DNA of 64,000 nucleotides from Anisus vortex (lineage: Eukaryota; Mollusca; Gastropoda; Planorbidae). The notes beneath the pieces are model-generated. The model was not told the origin of the DNA. It saw nothing but the letters and a program-made list of their open reading frames with translations, and did not search any database. A program made the translations under genes and the position numbers. The DNA is taken from positions 1,116,001 through 1,180,000 of the forward strand of contig CASBPS010000116.1 of NCBI GenBank assembly GCA_949126835.1, given 5' to 3'. Below are positions 24,544 to 35,624 of this stretch, one piece after another (the stretch's first letter is position 1; each line of letters begins with the position of its first letter).

Positions 24544-24839
24544 TAATTTTAATTTATACATAAGAGACACTTATCTACCGTTTCTCTCTCCTGAATTACT
24601 TCATTTAAAACGTGGACATCGGTTTCAGAGGAAATCATTTATCGAATTCGTTTTATACGCTCAAATTTTAGTAATATAAATTCTTCTTTGGTTAATATTT
24701 CAATCATCCCTCCTACCATTCTAAAAAAAGGTGTGCTTTTTTACTGTACATATGTATAACAAGATTCTTAACCGAAACGGGAATTTGTATTTGATACTAT
24801 TTTTAAATTTTTTGTTGAAATCATTATTAAGTCCATCAA

Positions 24840-25015
24840 GGTTGTATCTTTCTTCCCAAGTGGCATCAGGGCATAAATGGGTTGCTGCACCAACCATGAA
24901 AACAAGAAAGATGACATCATTTAAAACAGTCATCAAAACGCAAGGCTACTCTGTCGTCAGAAGCAATACTTTTCTTTACAGAATGAGCATTTGTAAAAAT
25001 ATTAGATAGTGACAG
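24840..25015 (+). mobile_element. LINE family 2 3' fragment
   Basis: The frame contains SSQVASGHKWVAAP and then SFKTVIKT, a decayed form of the SSIRxWNGLP...SFKTLI motif. It is followed by the AGAAGCAATACTTTTCTTTACAGAA tail. The 92-codon frame at 24,731-25,009 runs through this remnant and is not a gene. Confidence 0.55.
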
Positions 25016-25489
25016 CGCGTCAGTTTTCATTGCCCACAACCTACTAAGTCATTTTATTGCAAAAACTTTTTCAATTCAATACTTTTACCTTTGGTTGTAT
25101 GCCAATGAAGAATAAATTATCTGGAATTAACATTTCTATATTAGCTTCGTAAAACTTTTTTTGTATGTGTGTATGTGATAATAGCGACATCGCTACTTAT
25201 GACTTGCAAAAAAAAAAAAAAAAACATTTTCACGGAATGTGGGCATTGTCAAAAAATGTACAAAAAATTTATGTAAATATACCTAGTTAATAGTGGTCTG
25301 TTATTAAACGTTTAAACAAATATTCTGCAAATAAACGAAGAGCGATGAACTGCGTTTTTTTTGCTGGTTTAGTTATTGGTGGTACTCTAGACAGTTGTAC
25401 AAAATATTTAAAATTATTTGCTAGTAATAAATCTTGTAGATCTTTTCTGAATTTTATAATTTAAAATGTTTTTTTTTTAGTTGACGGGC

Positions 25490-25615
25490 CCATACAGTTG
25501 ATGCATAGTCTAGTATAGGTGTGCCTACGATGAGAATAACTAAACCAGTAAACCTAGAAACAATAGAGGACAGAATGGCAAAGGGTAAAGTAGTAATGAG
25601 GTCTTAGTGCTTATA
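25490..25615 (+). mobile_element. LINE family 2 short RT remnant
   Basis: AACCAGTAAACCTAGAAACAATAGAGGACAGAATGG-type sequence encodes the NLETIEDRMAK block of the LINE C-terminus. About 120 bp are recognisable. Confidence 0.5.
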
Positions 25616-25734
25616 CTTTAATTTAGAAATAAAACACAATAACAACCTATTACAATGCTCAAATAAACATAAGTATAAAAAACACTTTTCTTATTTCTTA
25701 TGCAAAAACAAAAACATATAACTTTTTTGACTAA

Positions 25735-26700
25735 ATGCCCTCAAATAGATTGTGTTTACTCACCGCCTCCTTTTCCATGTTGAGAATCAGATTTAAATGT
25801 AACTGGAAATTTCCACACAAAGCTGTGTTTACGTTTTTATGAAGCTTAAAAACCGGTTTTTATAAACAAATACAAAAAAAAAATTAGAAATTACTCACAC
25901 ATGTGATATTAAACAAACATTTCTGTCTAGTTTGTGCCTGATGTCATAATACTAGCTTTGTATATTTTGATTTGATATTTGGGTGCAAAAAAAAAGGCAG
26001 TTTCTCGCTCTTCGTTTATAATAGTTTGTTACACACAAAAAAGCCATAATACATTTCAAGCTACGTAAATATAAATTTAGACATCTAGAATCAATACAAA
26101 ATATAATCAAGGGAGATAATAGGATATTTTATGTCGTAGGGTTTTTGTTTAATTGTTAATGATTCTTTTTACTACACAATTTTTTATTCAAATTAATACA
26201 AAAAAAAGTTTAAAAGTTAATACCAATACTCATATTTAGAAAAAAACATAAAACAGACAAAAAATGTATTAATGTTTTTACATTGTAAATTAAATTTTCA
26301 AAACACCTTATTAGCTACTAGGATGTTTTCATTAGTACGCATTTACTTCTTTTAATAGTGTTATTCAATATTTCTTTTTTATATTTTTTGAACAGCCTCA
26401 TTGTAAAGGCTTCAATCATGTAAATAAAATAATGTAGTGTCTTGAGGAAATACCCCCGTCCATTAACGCAATATGCTCACCGCCCCCATCCCCCTCACCC
26501 TGCAGGCATTACATCGGTAAGAGTCAGGTAAAATGTAACATGAAATTTCCACATGTAGCTGTGTGTACGTTTTTATAGACGTTTTTATAGACAAATCTCA
26601 ATATGCATTGTGAACCTAAAAATGGATAGTGAACCAACATTTTCAGACCTCAGATATTTACATTACAATTCATAATAGTCGCAAAAATTATTATTATTAT
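25735..26700 (+). repeat. Repeat X pieces, forward
   Basis: A terminal piece at 25,735-25,850 (TTTACTCACCGCCTCC, GAATCAGATTTAAATG, CACAAAGCTGTGTTTACG) is followed, after a short reverse piece, by a forward copy at 26,020-26,640 with AAGGGAGATAATAGGAT near 26,109 and GCTACTAGGATGTTTTCATTAGTACGC. Confidence 0.75.
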
Positions 26701-26739
26701 TTTATTTTTATTTTATTTTTTTTTTATTTTTTTTTTTGG

Positions 26740-26820
26740 GGGCGGACGTCGCCAAAGCATGAGAAACTGTATAAAGGGGTCACGGCCTAAAAACGTTTGA
26801 GAACCACTGGTCTAGACTCT
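26740..26820. repeat. hAT-like terminus
   Basis: ACGTTTGAGAACCACTGGTC is the reverse of a hAT terminus CAGTGGTTCTCAAACG. It is preceded by a GGGGGCGG block. The other end is not found. Confidence 0.55.
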
Positions 26821-28500
26821 ATAGTGTTGTATATAATCTTTGGATATGTTTTTGATATTAGACCAAGTAACATTGAATTTAAAATACTAGAGCTTTATTC
26901 AATGCTTACATAAACAATGGATCACTGCATGACAAGATTTATATATTCAGTTTTTTAACCTTACTAACTAATGCATGCAATCACACCAACAATTGTAATA
27001 TATCTAGTGTGGACATGCCTGTAGTTATGTATTAGGCTACTGTTTTTTCTGTGAATAAGTATCTGTACATATTATACATATAGAGATATTAGCTGCTTAA
27101 TTAAGATTGAAAAAAAATTAAAACAAAGACGGCAATAAAAGTTGGACGTTTAAAAACGGTATGTTTGTTAATAGTTCAGTCAAATTTTAGGACACTGCTT
27201 ATAATACAAAGTATTAGTTGTTTTAAATATCTACATGTATTTCACAATTGCCGTGGAAATAAGGTTATTTAAAAAACATATTTTTAAACGATTAATGCAT
27301 GGTGCCTTCTGACGTTATTTTCATGACTGGGATCACATGTTGAACACTTAAACTGAACCGTTACATACATTACAAATACTTATACTGCACACATTTGTTG
27401 TATTTTATCTGCAAGCAAATCAAGACAATGAATTATATATAGTGATCCTAGATGAATTGGGCTGCAGAAGAACCTTGAAATACGACTAAAAGAGTTGATA
27501 TATGTGACATAAGAGTTAAGAATTGACTATGTATTGTTCAAAGACAACTTGACAACATCTACAGTTATTACAATGAGTCTAATTGTCCAATTCAAAATTT
27601 TATTATTATTTTTTTAATTGTGTAAATGTAATCATTCAATGTTACGGTAATATTTTAAAGTGCTTTTCATTTTTTAAGTGTTTCAATATTACATTTGTTA
27701 ATGTCCATATTATTAGGACTTAGATTTAAGATAATAACTACGAATACGACCAACTTCATAAGAAGGACGAAAGTAAATTTGCTAAAAATTGCTAAAAGTG
27801 GGGCCTTTACCTAAAAGTTCACCCCGCTAACGTAAAAAATCTGGCTACACCACTGTTGAGAACAGCCAAGTCAAATTAATATTTCAGTTCAACATGTCCA
27901 TTAAATGTTTGTATTTTTACGTAGTTTTCACTCTCCCCCCCCCTCTCTCAGAATTTCACAACCCAATGCACCCGCATCATGGTCTAGTAGTCATACTAAG
28001 CCTGACTATAACGTTTAATTTGTTGTTGAAATATTATGTTTATATAGTCAAAGTCAATTATATGGAATTTATTGTTGTAGCTGTGTTAAAGGATGGTTCG
28101 GACAGCATTGTCAATACCGTAAGTAGATATCTATTCATTCACTATTAAATTCAAATTAGGCATATTGTGTTTTTAATTTTTATATAAGTGTAAAACAATA
28201 ATTAAAACGTTTTATATGTTAACTAAGTTATTTTTATTATATCTGTAACTAAGAGGATCTCTGCGTTATGCAAGATGCTACAGTGACTAACTTACCAACA
28301 CCTTGGTTGACTGATGGAGATGATACAAAATGTAATAAAGATCCTAACCTTCAGTCAGTAAAAATTTCATGGAACATTTCCTATCCTTTTACCTGGCTCA
28401 GATTTTTAGTTAATAATATATGTAAGTGTGAGTCAATCAAAATTTAAAATTGTAACTTTTATTTTCTTAAGAAGGGTACATTTCATAGTTTTAATTACTG
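26820..28500. other. AT-rich sequence without recognisable genes
   Basis: I see no gene. A hAT-like end (CTGGCTACACCACTG, complement CAGTGGTGTAGCCAG) lies at 27,841-27,856. The 84-codon frame at 27,894-28,148 is hydrophobic and has no recognisable motif. Confidence 0.45.
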
Positions 28501-28514
28501 TTTACAAATTGTAG

Positions 28515-29150
28515 AGCCATTAACTACATTTGACGTTTAACGCAATCTCTGGAGATATTCCACTTCAACCCAATAACTACATTTGACGTTTAACGCAAAC
28601 TCTGGAGATAGTCCACTTCAACCCATTAACTACATTTAACATTTAACAAGATCTCTGTAAATATTCCACTTCAACCCATTAACTACATTTAACATTTAAC
28701 AAAATCTCTGTAAATATTGCACTACGACCCATTAACTACATTTGAGGTTTAACAAAATCTCTGTAAATATTCCACTACAACTCATTAACTACATTTAACA
28801 TTTAACATAATCTCTGTAAATATTCCACTATAACCCATTAACTACATTTGACGTTTAACAAAATATCTGTATATACCACTACAACCCATTAACTACATTT
28901 AACATTTAACAAAATCTCTGTAAATATTCCACTACAACCCATTAACTACATTTGAGGTTTAACAAAACCTCTGTAAATATTCCACTACAACTCATTAACT
29001 ATATTTAACATTTAACATAATCTCTGTAAAAGTTTCCACTTCAACCCATTAACAACATTTGACGTTTAAATAAATATCTGGATATATTCCACTTCAGCCC
29101 ATTAACTGCATTTGACGTTTAAATAAATCTCTGGAAATATTCCTAATCTG
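28515..29150. repeat. 53 bp tandem repeat, about 12 units
   Basis: Units of about 53 bp carry CCCATTAACTACATTTxACxTTTAAC followed by AxAATCTCTGTAAATATTCCACT. Substitutions are frequent and unit length varies slightly (one unit lost several bases near 28,870), so it is older than the 74 bp array. Confidence 0.95.
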
Positions 29151-29859
29151 GACTAGGCACAGAAGTCAACAAAAACCGATGTTTAGAAAAAAGTTGTATT
29201 GTCTATGAAATGACTTAGGGACCATCATTATATTACATACTCACATTGTGGGGAGGGAAGTGTTGGGTTTTAAAATATTGTGTACGGAGTTGTGTGGGTG
29301 GGGAATGGTGTACAGCTCAGTCAGAAGACTGGTAGAACAGAATTACTTTCTCTAGGGCAGGCAGAGATATGAACAAATTATTTGATGGAAAGTAAGACGA
29401 GAAGTTATGTCGGTTGTTTTTACTTCACTTTGAATGGTTGCCAAGGACATTCAAGACTGAATATTTAGAGACTGATGTGAAATCATTAAATATACATGTA
29501 GTCGACATTTTTATTTTAAGACAAAACATTCCTACTCAATACTAACATTTCTACATCTATTTGATTGAAATTTCATTTTTAAAATTAGTTTAATTTGTTC
29601 GTTTTTACTTTGATTCATTGATTAATTTTCAATTGAATTTCTTAAGACAAATTTCCACGTGAACAAAACCAGGTATTTGAAAAAAAAAAATTAAACAAAT
29701 TACTATTGGATATGTTTGAAAAAATCGTTTCTTTAAAAACATGGTTGGGGGAGGGGCGATAGAGAATCTCCAGAAAATGTACATGACGCAACTATAGAGT
29801 GAACTTAGAATGAAATAAAAAAAATAAAACTGACGTATAGTAAGAACTTTACATCTTAA

Positions 29860-30722
29860 AAACATTAGATTAGTATATTTTAGCATCAAGTAAAATAATG
29901 TTTTAATAAGCTTAATGGTTACAATATTGCTATGAAAATCCTTTAAGATATTATATATTTTTAGTAAACCAAGTTTAAACAAAATGAACTTTTTTGCAAG
30001 ATTGTAAAGTTTTTCCTTTTGAGAACAAACATAATGAATTGTATATATTAGATAAAAAGGACTGCATAGACTTAGTTGAGGGTATATATAATAGTTTGAT
30101 ACGCACAAAAAGCCAACATTCTTTTCAAGCTACTTAGATCAATTTTTATATATTTGGAGTCAGTTCAAAATATAACCAAGGGAGATAATAAACATTTTTA
30201 TGTCGTAGGGTTTTATTATTTGTTAATTATTCTTTTCACTACGTAATTTCTATTCAATTAAAACTAAATTGTAAAAGTTTATAACACTACTCAAATGTTT
30301 TTAAAAGTACATAAAACAGTACAACAAATACTAAATGTTTTTACATTGTTAATCAAAATTTTCAAAACACCTTATTAGCTACTAGGATGTTTTCATTACT
30401 ACGTATTTTCTCAATTTAATAGTGTACAATTTAATTTATCACCAAATATTTTTGAACAGCCTTAGTATAAAGGCTTTAATTCTGTAAATAAAAGAACGCA
30501 GTGCCTAGAGGAAATACTCCCCTTCACAAACAATAACTACCCTCTATTAACGCGAATTTGCTGAACGCCTCCCTTCCCCGTCCCCCTGTCGGAATTACGC
30601 CGTTAAGAGTCAGATTAAATGTAACATGAAATTTACACGCATAGCTGTGTGTACTTTTTTATTGAAAAATCTCAAGATGCATTGTGAACCTAAAAATTGA
30701 TAGTGTACCAATATTTCCGGTC
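29860..30722 (+). repeat. Repeat X, forward copy (copy B)
   Basis: Has AAACCAAGTTTAAAC, AAGGGAGATAATAAAC near 30,178, GCTACTAGGATGTTTTCATTAC, ACGCCGTTAAGAGTCAGATT and GCATAGCTGTGTGTAC. Equivalent to 15,060-15,865. The 159-codon minus-strand frame at 29,629-30,108 lies across this repeat and has no homologous motif. Confidence 0.85.
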
Positions 30723-30724
30723 CT

Positions 30725-31965
30725 ATCCGTTCATTTACTGACAAACAATGTATGTGTACTGCGTTACTGGTTTTTCGGCGAGTATGATAAGATGTAAGTG
30801 AATACATTTTATTTCATTTCCACTTGCTACATAACAACATTATATTACAATGATCAGATTAACATAACTATAATAACACTTTCGTATCCAATATGGCAGA
30901 AAAAAAAACATATCAGTACTCTTTCTTCCTGATTGGCACCTGACATGTAATGGGTTATCTGGACAAACGAGTAAAACTAGTAACTTAACATCATTTAAAA
31001 CACTATGCTATTTGAAATAAGCGTAGGTCGCAATCACCTTCAGTAAAAAAGAGTGAATGTAACTTATCAATATATTATGTGAGCGAACATCGAGTTAGTG
31101 TAGTCCTGATTATGTTTGGTAATAATTTGAATATGTATTTCGACAATGTCATAAAAAAAAATGTACATTTATTCAAGATCAAACACTTTAGACTACATAT
31201 TTCATATACATATAGTCATCCACAGTAGTATGTGTTTTTTGTTAAATGATAGTAGATATTTAGCAGCACGCCACATTTTATCGGTATTAAATACCGCCAT
31301 CGCCCCCTTTCATACAATGTGAAACCTCAGCAACCCCACCCCCTATCCATACCCCTTTACCGCCCTCGTTGAGAATCTATTTTCTAGGTCTTCTACACGA
31401 GTCTTCAATTCATTCTACTTAATCATAGTTTTACAACGGAACGTTATCGCCCAGCAAGGATCCGTGAGAATATGAAAGGGGGCGCTGATGATGCCTGCAG
31501 TGGTTATGGGGGGGGGGGGGGGGCGTTTAAACACATCTATGTCGAATTCTTTGTTTTTATTTCAAAATATAGATTTGCTTTAATTTGTATAACGGTAATC
31601 TTTAGCTATGGCAGTTAAGTGAGAAATAAATATTCGACTGTTCCAAAAGAGATTCAGCCCATTGTGTCGGCAACCTACGGCACGGAGATTTTTAATGGCA
31701 CGCAGAAGACCTCCAAAATTGCCGTTCGAGTCTCTTATGCAAGAAATTGAATGCTAAAGAAAGATGACTGTTTGGTAGTTGGCACGCTGAATGAATAAGC
31801 AGTCCCACTTGGCACGCTGCTATTACAATATTGCCAATCCCTGACTAAGATACAAAGAATTACTCGACTGATCTACAAGTGACTTAGCCTATGTGTCTAC
31901 TGTGTCTACCGTGTCTACTGTGTCTACTGTGTCTACTGTGTAATTGTGACTTCAAAGTAATTCAA
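30725..31965 (+). repeat. Segment Y, second copy
   Basis: Collinear with 1-1200. It includes a LINE family 2 tail at 30,905-31,090, a single CATATAGTCATCCACAGTAG unit at 31,205, the GC-rich hAT-like block at 31,430-31,530 with a long G run, and a hAT MITE remnant at 31,665-31,850 (GTCGGCAACCTACGGCAC ... ATTGCCAATCCCTGAC). Confidence 0.8.
31886..31945. repeat. 10 bp tandem repeat
   Basis: Five copies of GTGTCTACTG-type decamers. The corresponding place in segment Y copy 1 near 1,150 has no array. The 60-codon frame MCLLCLPCLLCLLCLLC is a by-product of this repeat. Confidence 0.85.
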
Positions 31966-32195
31966 AGCCCTTATTTATTTAAAGTAAAGTACCCATCGGA
32001 CCAAATTTATCATAAAGCGAGTGAAACAGCGTTCATCAGTTTCTGTGGTCACGACATTCTAGGAGATGTGTGACCAGCACAATGCCCAGCCGCCTCTATG
32101 TTATACAAACTAATGTCAGGTACCCTTCAGAGTTGGGCAGACCTAGGGGCACACTCGAGTAACGGGAATAAATATTGTCGCTCGATGTTTGAATT
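31960..32195 (-). repeat. tRNA-derived SINE (copy B)
   Basis: Uninterrupted counterpart of 15,885-16,310: GGACCAAATTTATCATAAAG, TTTCTGTGGTCACGACATTC, GACCAGCACAATGCCCAGCC, GGTACCCTTCAGAG, GGGCAGACC. Its tRNA-like head is decayed. Confidence 0.8.
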
Positions 32196-32209
32196 TAAAA
32201 ACAAATCGT

Positions 32210-32338
32210 ATAAAAGTGAAACTTGATATAGCATATAACTATAAAAGTGAAACTTGATTTAGCATATAGGCCTAACTATAAAAGGAAACTTGATATAGCA
32301 TATAACTATAAAAGTGAAACTTGATATAGCATATAACT
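32210..32338. repeat. 31 bp tandem repeat, four units
   Basis: Four copies of ATAAAAGTGAAACTTGATATAGC + ATATAACT. Copy A has a single unit at 16,322-16,352. Confidence 0.93.
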
Positions 32339-33223
32339 GATCTGTTTACGTCTGATCTGGTTAGGAAAGTCAACCATAAATCATTATTTAAAACCCTTAT
32401 TCTTTCTTTAAATATTTAATTTTGTATCCAAGACATGGTGAGAATTAAACGAATCCTAATAAACATGTTAGCATTAGAAATTTGACATCCTTTCTCTTTA
32501 TTATGGCAAAAGTAAATATCCACTAATTGTTTTACAATAATTTGAATGATAGCATGATAGAGGGGGAATGGGACTGAAACATTTAATTTAAAACTGATGT
32601 ATAGTGAGAACTTTTCATCTCTCACAAAATAGTATATTCTAGCATCAAGTTAAATTACTTTTCAACAAGCCTAAATTTTACAGCGTTGTCATGAGATTTT
32701 ACATACCTAGTAAACAAAGTTGGATCAAATGAATTGTACCAAATTTTATAATTGCTCGTTTTTTTGGATTTAGACTATAGTACATTTGTAGACACACATA
32801 CATATTAAATTTTATATATTAGATAAAACGAGCTACACATGTCTAGATATATGTTTATATTATATTATAGTTAGTTACAAAAACGATACATAGCTATTAT
32901 ACATTTCCTTCTTCTTAAATCTAAATTTAGATGATTTGAGGGCGAGATTGAATAAGGGAGATAATAAGCCTTTAATAAGCCATATTATATTTTAATAACT
33001 TTTTTTATATTTAAACATTTACATAAAAATTTGAAACCAAATATTTAAAAACTTGTTTCAATACTTATATTTATAAAAAATATGTAAACTATTTTTAAAA
33101 TACATACAATATGTAAACGTTTGATTAAAGTTTTACATTTTAAATGTATTCTGTCATACACCTTTATAGCTACTAGCGTGTTTTCATTAGTAGACGATTA
33201 CTTCTTTAAATAGGTAATGTACT

Positions 33224-33766
33224 TGCTAGTATGCACTAACATGGTCAAAGGGAAATGACTCAGTAAATAGTCAATAGTCAATAGTATAGTACAATAGTTA
33301 TGGGCCCTGGGAAGAATGTGAATATCACAATCTAGTTGGTTCTACTGCGTCGTAGCTATACAAAGCATGCTTTGCACGTTGTACATGTCTCAGTCTGATC
33401 ACGGGGTTTTACATGTCTCAGTCTGATCACGGGGGGTAAAGGACCGGAGAATAGTCAGTCGACTCAAATATCTAGAAGCGTATGGACGCATACGTTAGAC
33501 TCGGAACTATACCACATTTTATCAGAATACTATTTCATTTCTTGGACTTATATTATATTATATGATTGTTGGATGTACTGTGAATAATGTATTGTGAGTA
33601 TTAATAAATAGATATATATTGCTGCAAAGATTTGAATTATCAAGTGTGTTAAACATACTGTGAAAATAATATTAAAGAAACATTTAACTCAACTCAAGCA
33701 ACTCAATCAACTCATGATTCTATTAGCCTACGAAGAACAATAATAATTAAAATAGAGTCAATAACA
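33224..33766 (+). repeat. 5' LTR
   Basis: Starts TGCTAGTATGC and ends AGTCAATAACA. It contains a direct duplication of ACATGTCTCAGTCTGATCACGGGG (33,383-33,436), a palindromic AAGCGTATGGACGCATACG block and AATAAA at 33,603-33,608, a possible poly(A) signal. It is near-identical to the 3' LTR. Confidence 0.97.
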
Positions 33767-33829
33767 GTGGTGGCAGCGGTAAACAGCAGCGGTAAACGGC
33801 AGCGGTGAACGGCAGCGGTGTACGGCAAC
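33767..33829 (+). promoter_or_regulatory. Putative primer-binding region, tandemly repeated
   Basis: TGGTGGCAGCGGT starts two bases after the LTR, the normal position of a tRNA primer-binding site beginning TGG. From 33,772 the 13 bp unit GGCAGCGGTAAAC is repeated four times (33,772-33,823) with small changes. I could not match it to a specific tRNA 3' end from memory, so the primer is unassigned. Confidence 0.55.
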
Positions 33830-35624
33830 TACTAAACTACAACATAATGAAATGCTTCCACAAAAACAAATATTAGAAGGTAAAGTCTGATTTTCAAATT
33901 GTCAACTCTCTCATGCAAACTATTCGGCAAACTATTCAACCAGTCAACCTGGTCATAAAATCGTTAGAGAGAACGCTAAAACATCTCTCAGAAAATATAT
34001 GATTTGCTGGTGGATGGCAGAATTTAATGGACGATTTCTAAAGATATTAATCAAGATTTAATCAGCACGGTATAAAGCCATATTCAGGGTAACAGGAAAC
34101 AGAGACACTGCAGCAAGACTTGTAAAAGTCAGTAGATACATAGGCGGCACAACAGGCAACAAAAAGGTGGGTGCACGTGGCGCTCTACATCTCAACCCAC
34201 ATTACATTTTTCAAAGGTGCCGACGCTGGAATTAATAAATTTTTTTCAAGATTATATTTGGATTACGTGGAACGTTGAGAGCTGTCGTATGAATTTCTTT
34301 GTGATCAATCGTTGATCATGAAAAATTGAATTATCACGCATGAAACATTTTTAAACAAAACAGCTTCTGAATCGAGACTCTGTAATATTTTACAAAACGC
34401 TATGAAGTGAAGCAATGACGTCACACAAGATGGCGGACACTAGATACACAAGATGGCGGACACTAGATAAACAAGATGGCGGACACTAGTTCAACTAGAG
34501 GTCAACACGTGTGTGTGTGAGATCCGAAGGTAACAAGGCAATCATCAACGCATAGTATTCACTTAGTCATACTTTGTGGAATACCAAGACCTTATTGAAG
34601 ACAGATTGTACTCTAACGTACATCAATTCAAGAGATTCGTTTACATTATGCGAATTATACCTATCTCGCTATACAGTAAAGTTAATTTGAATTAATGTGA
34701 TGGAGATTGTGTTAATTAATTTAAATCATTCGTACCTGGATTAACGTCATGAAGTATGTGTTAGTTAAAATTTAAGCTACTATTAGACCATTCACTTGGA
34801 TCAAATGGATTAACTTCGTCGTCAAGAAGATTCATTGTGTTACTTAAATACTATTTAAGTTTGATATAATTAACATTTATTTTAATATTATACATGTTAA
34901 ATGATTCTTTGATAGGGTAATTTCTGTTAGCTGTATTGACTTGTTTGTTTTTGTTCAAATATTGAAGTAAAATTATTGTCTTTGTCAATGTTGATAAATA
35001 TTGTGATTCTAGTGTGAACATTTCCTCTATCACTGTTGTCCATGCAGCATTTGTGTCCTTAATTAAGATTGTGTTGTGTTTCATTTATTTTAGTTATACA
35101 TAATTGTTGTGTTGTGTTTCATTTATTTTAGTTATACATAATTGTTGTTTTGTTTTGTTTTTTAAATATAATTAATATTATTGGTTCAAGATAACCACTA
35201 TTATTTCTGATAGATTCTTGATAGTAACAATAACTATCAATTGTTTATAAATATAATTTATGCAATGGTAAATATTTATGTACACACTATAGAAAATAGT
35301 AAATAAGGCATTTTTTCAAATATAATAATTGACAATAGTCAACATTTACATACAAGTAAAGTAAATTGAAAAATAAGAAGAGAAAATAATTTATCAATCA
35401 AAATATTATGCTTTGCATTGTTCCAATTCCAAAATGCTTTCAATTATAATAGCATAGTGAATAGAAATAATAGTATTACAAGTGTTTAGCTTCAACTTAA
35501 TAATACATGGTCTACATAATAATTATAAGAATTACATTGTGAATGTACACTCTATAAATAATAATAAATAATAGCATTGTCCTGTACATAATAATATTTT
35601 ATTGTTAATGATCAAGAATTAAAT
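33830..35624 (+). other. Retrotransposon leader region
   Basis: About 1.8 kb between the primer-binding region and the gag start. It is AT-rich and has no frame of note. It holds the CRE/YY1-like cluster at 34,416-34,494 and a 34 bp direct duplication at 35,069-35,150 (GTTGTGTTTCATTTATTTTAG). Confidence 0.8.
34416..34494 (+). promoter_or_regulatory. CRE palindrome plus three YY1-like sites
   Basis: The full CRE/ATF palindrome TGACGTCA lies at 34,416-34,423. It is followed by three 23 bp tandem units starting at 34,425, 34,448 and 34,471, each ACAAGATGGCGGACACTAG. AAGATGGCGG fits the established YY1 consensus. YY1 sites drive or position transcription in mammalian L1 and in some retroviral LTRs. 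That they act as an enhancer or internal promoter here is inference. Confidence 0.6.

Larger units (their letters stand above)
12541..24560 (+). repeat. Segmental duplication, copy A
   Basis: Collinear with copy B (29,213-49,000) from ATGACTTAGGGxCCATCATTATATTAC to the 29 bp minisatellite. After removing private insertions both copies reduce to roughly 8 kb. By eye the matching blocks are mostly identical with scattered substitutions and small indels, for example 19,775-20,240 against 42,430-42,900 and 22,680-23,660 against 47,480-48,480. Private to A: 12,668-14,441, 15,990-16,185 and 16,526-17,876. Confidence 0.88.

Noticed and set aside
27894..28148. An 84-codon hydrophobic frame as a small membrane protein
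   Set aside because: No homologous motif, typical AT-rich composition, no promoter or splice signals that I can support.
29629..30108. A 159-codon minus-strand frame
   Set aside because: It lies across AT-rich repeat X, is hydrophobic and Phe/Ile/Leu-rich as expected from AT bias, and is not open in other copies of the repeat.
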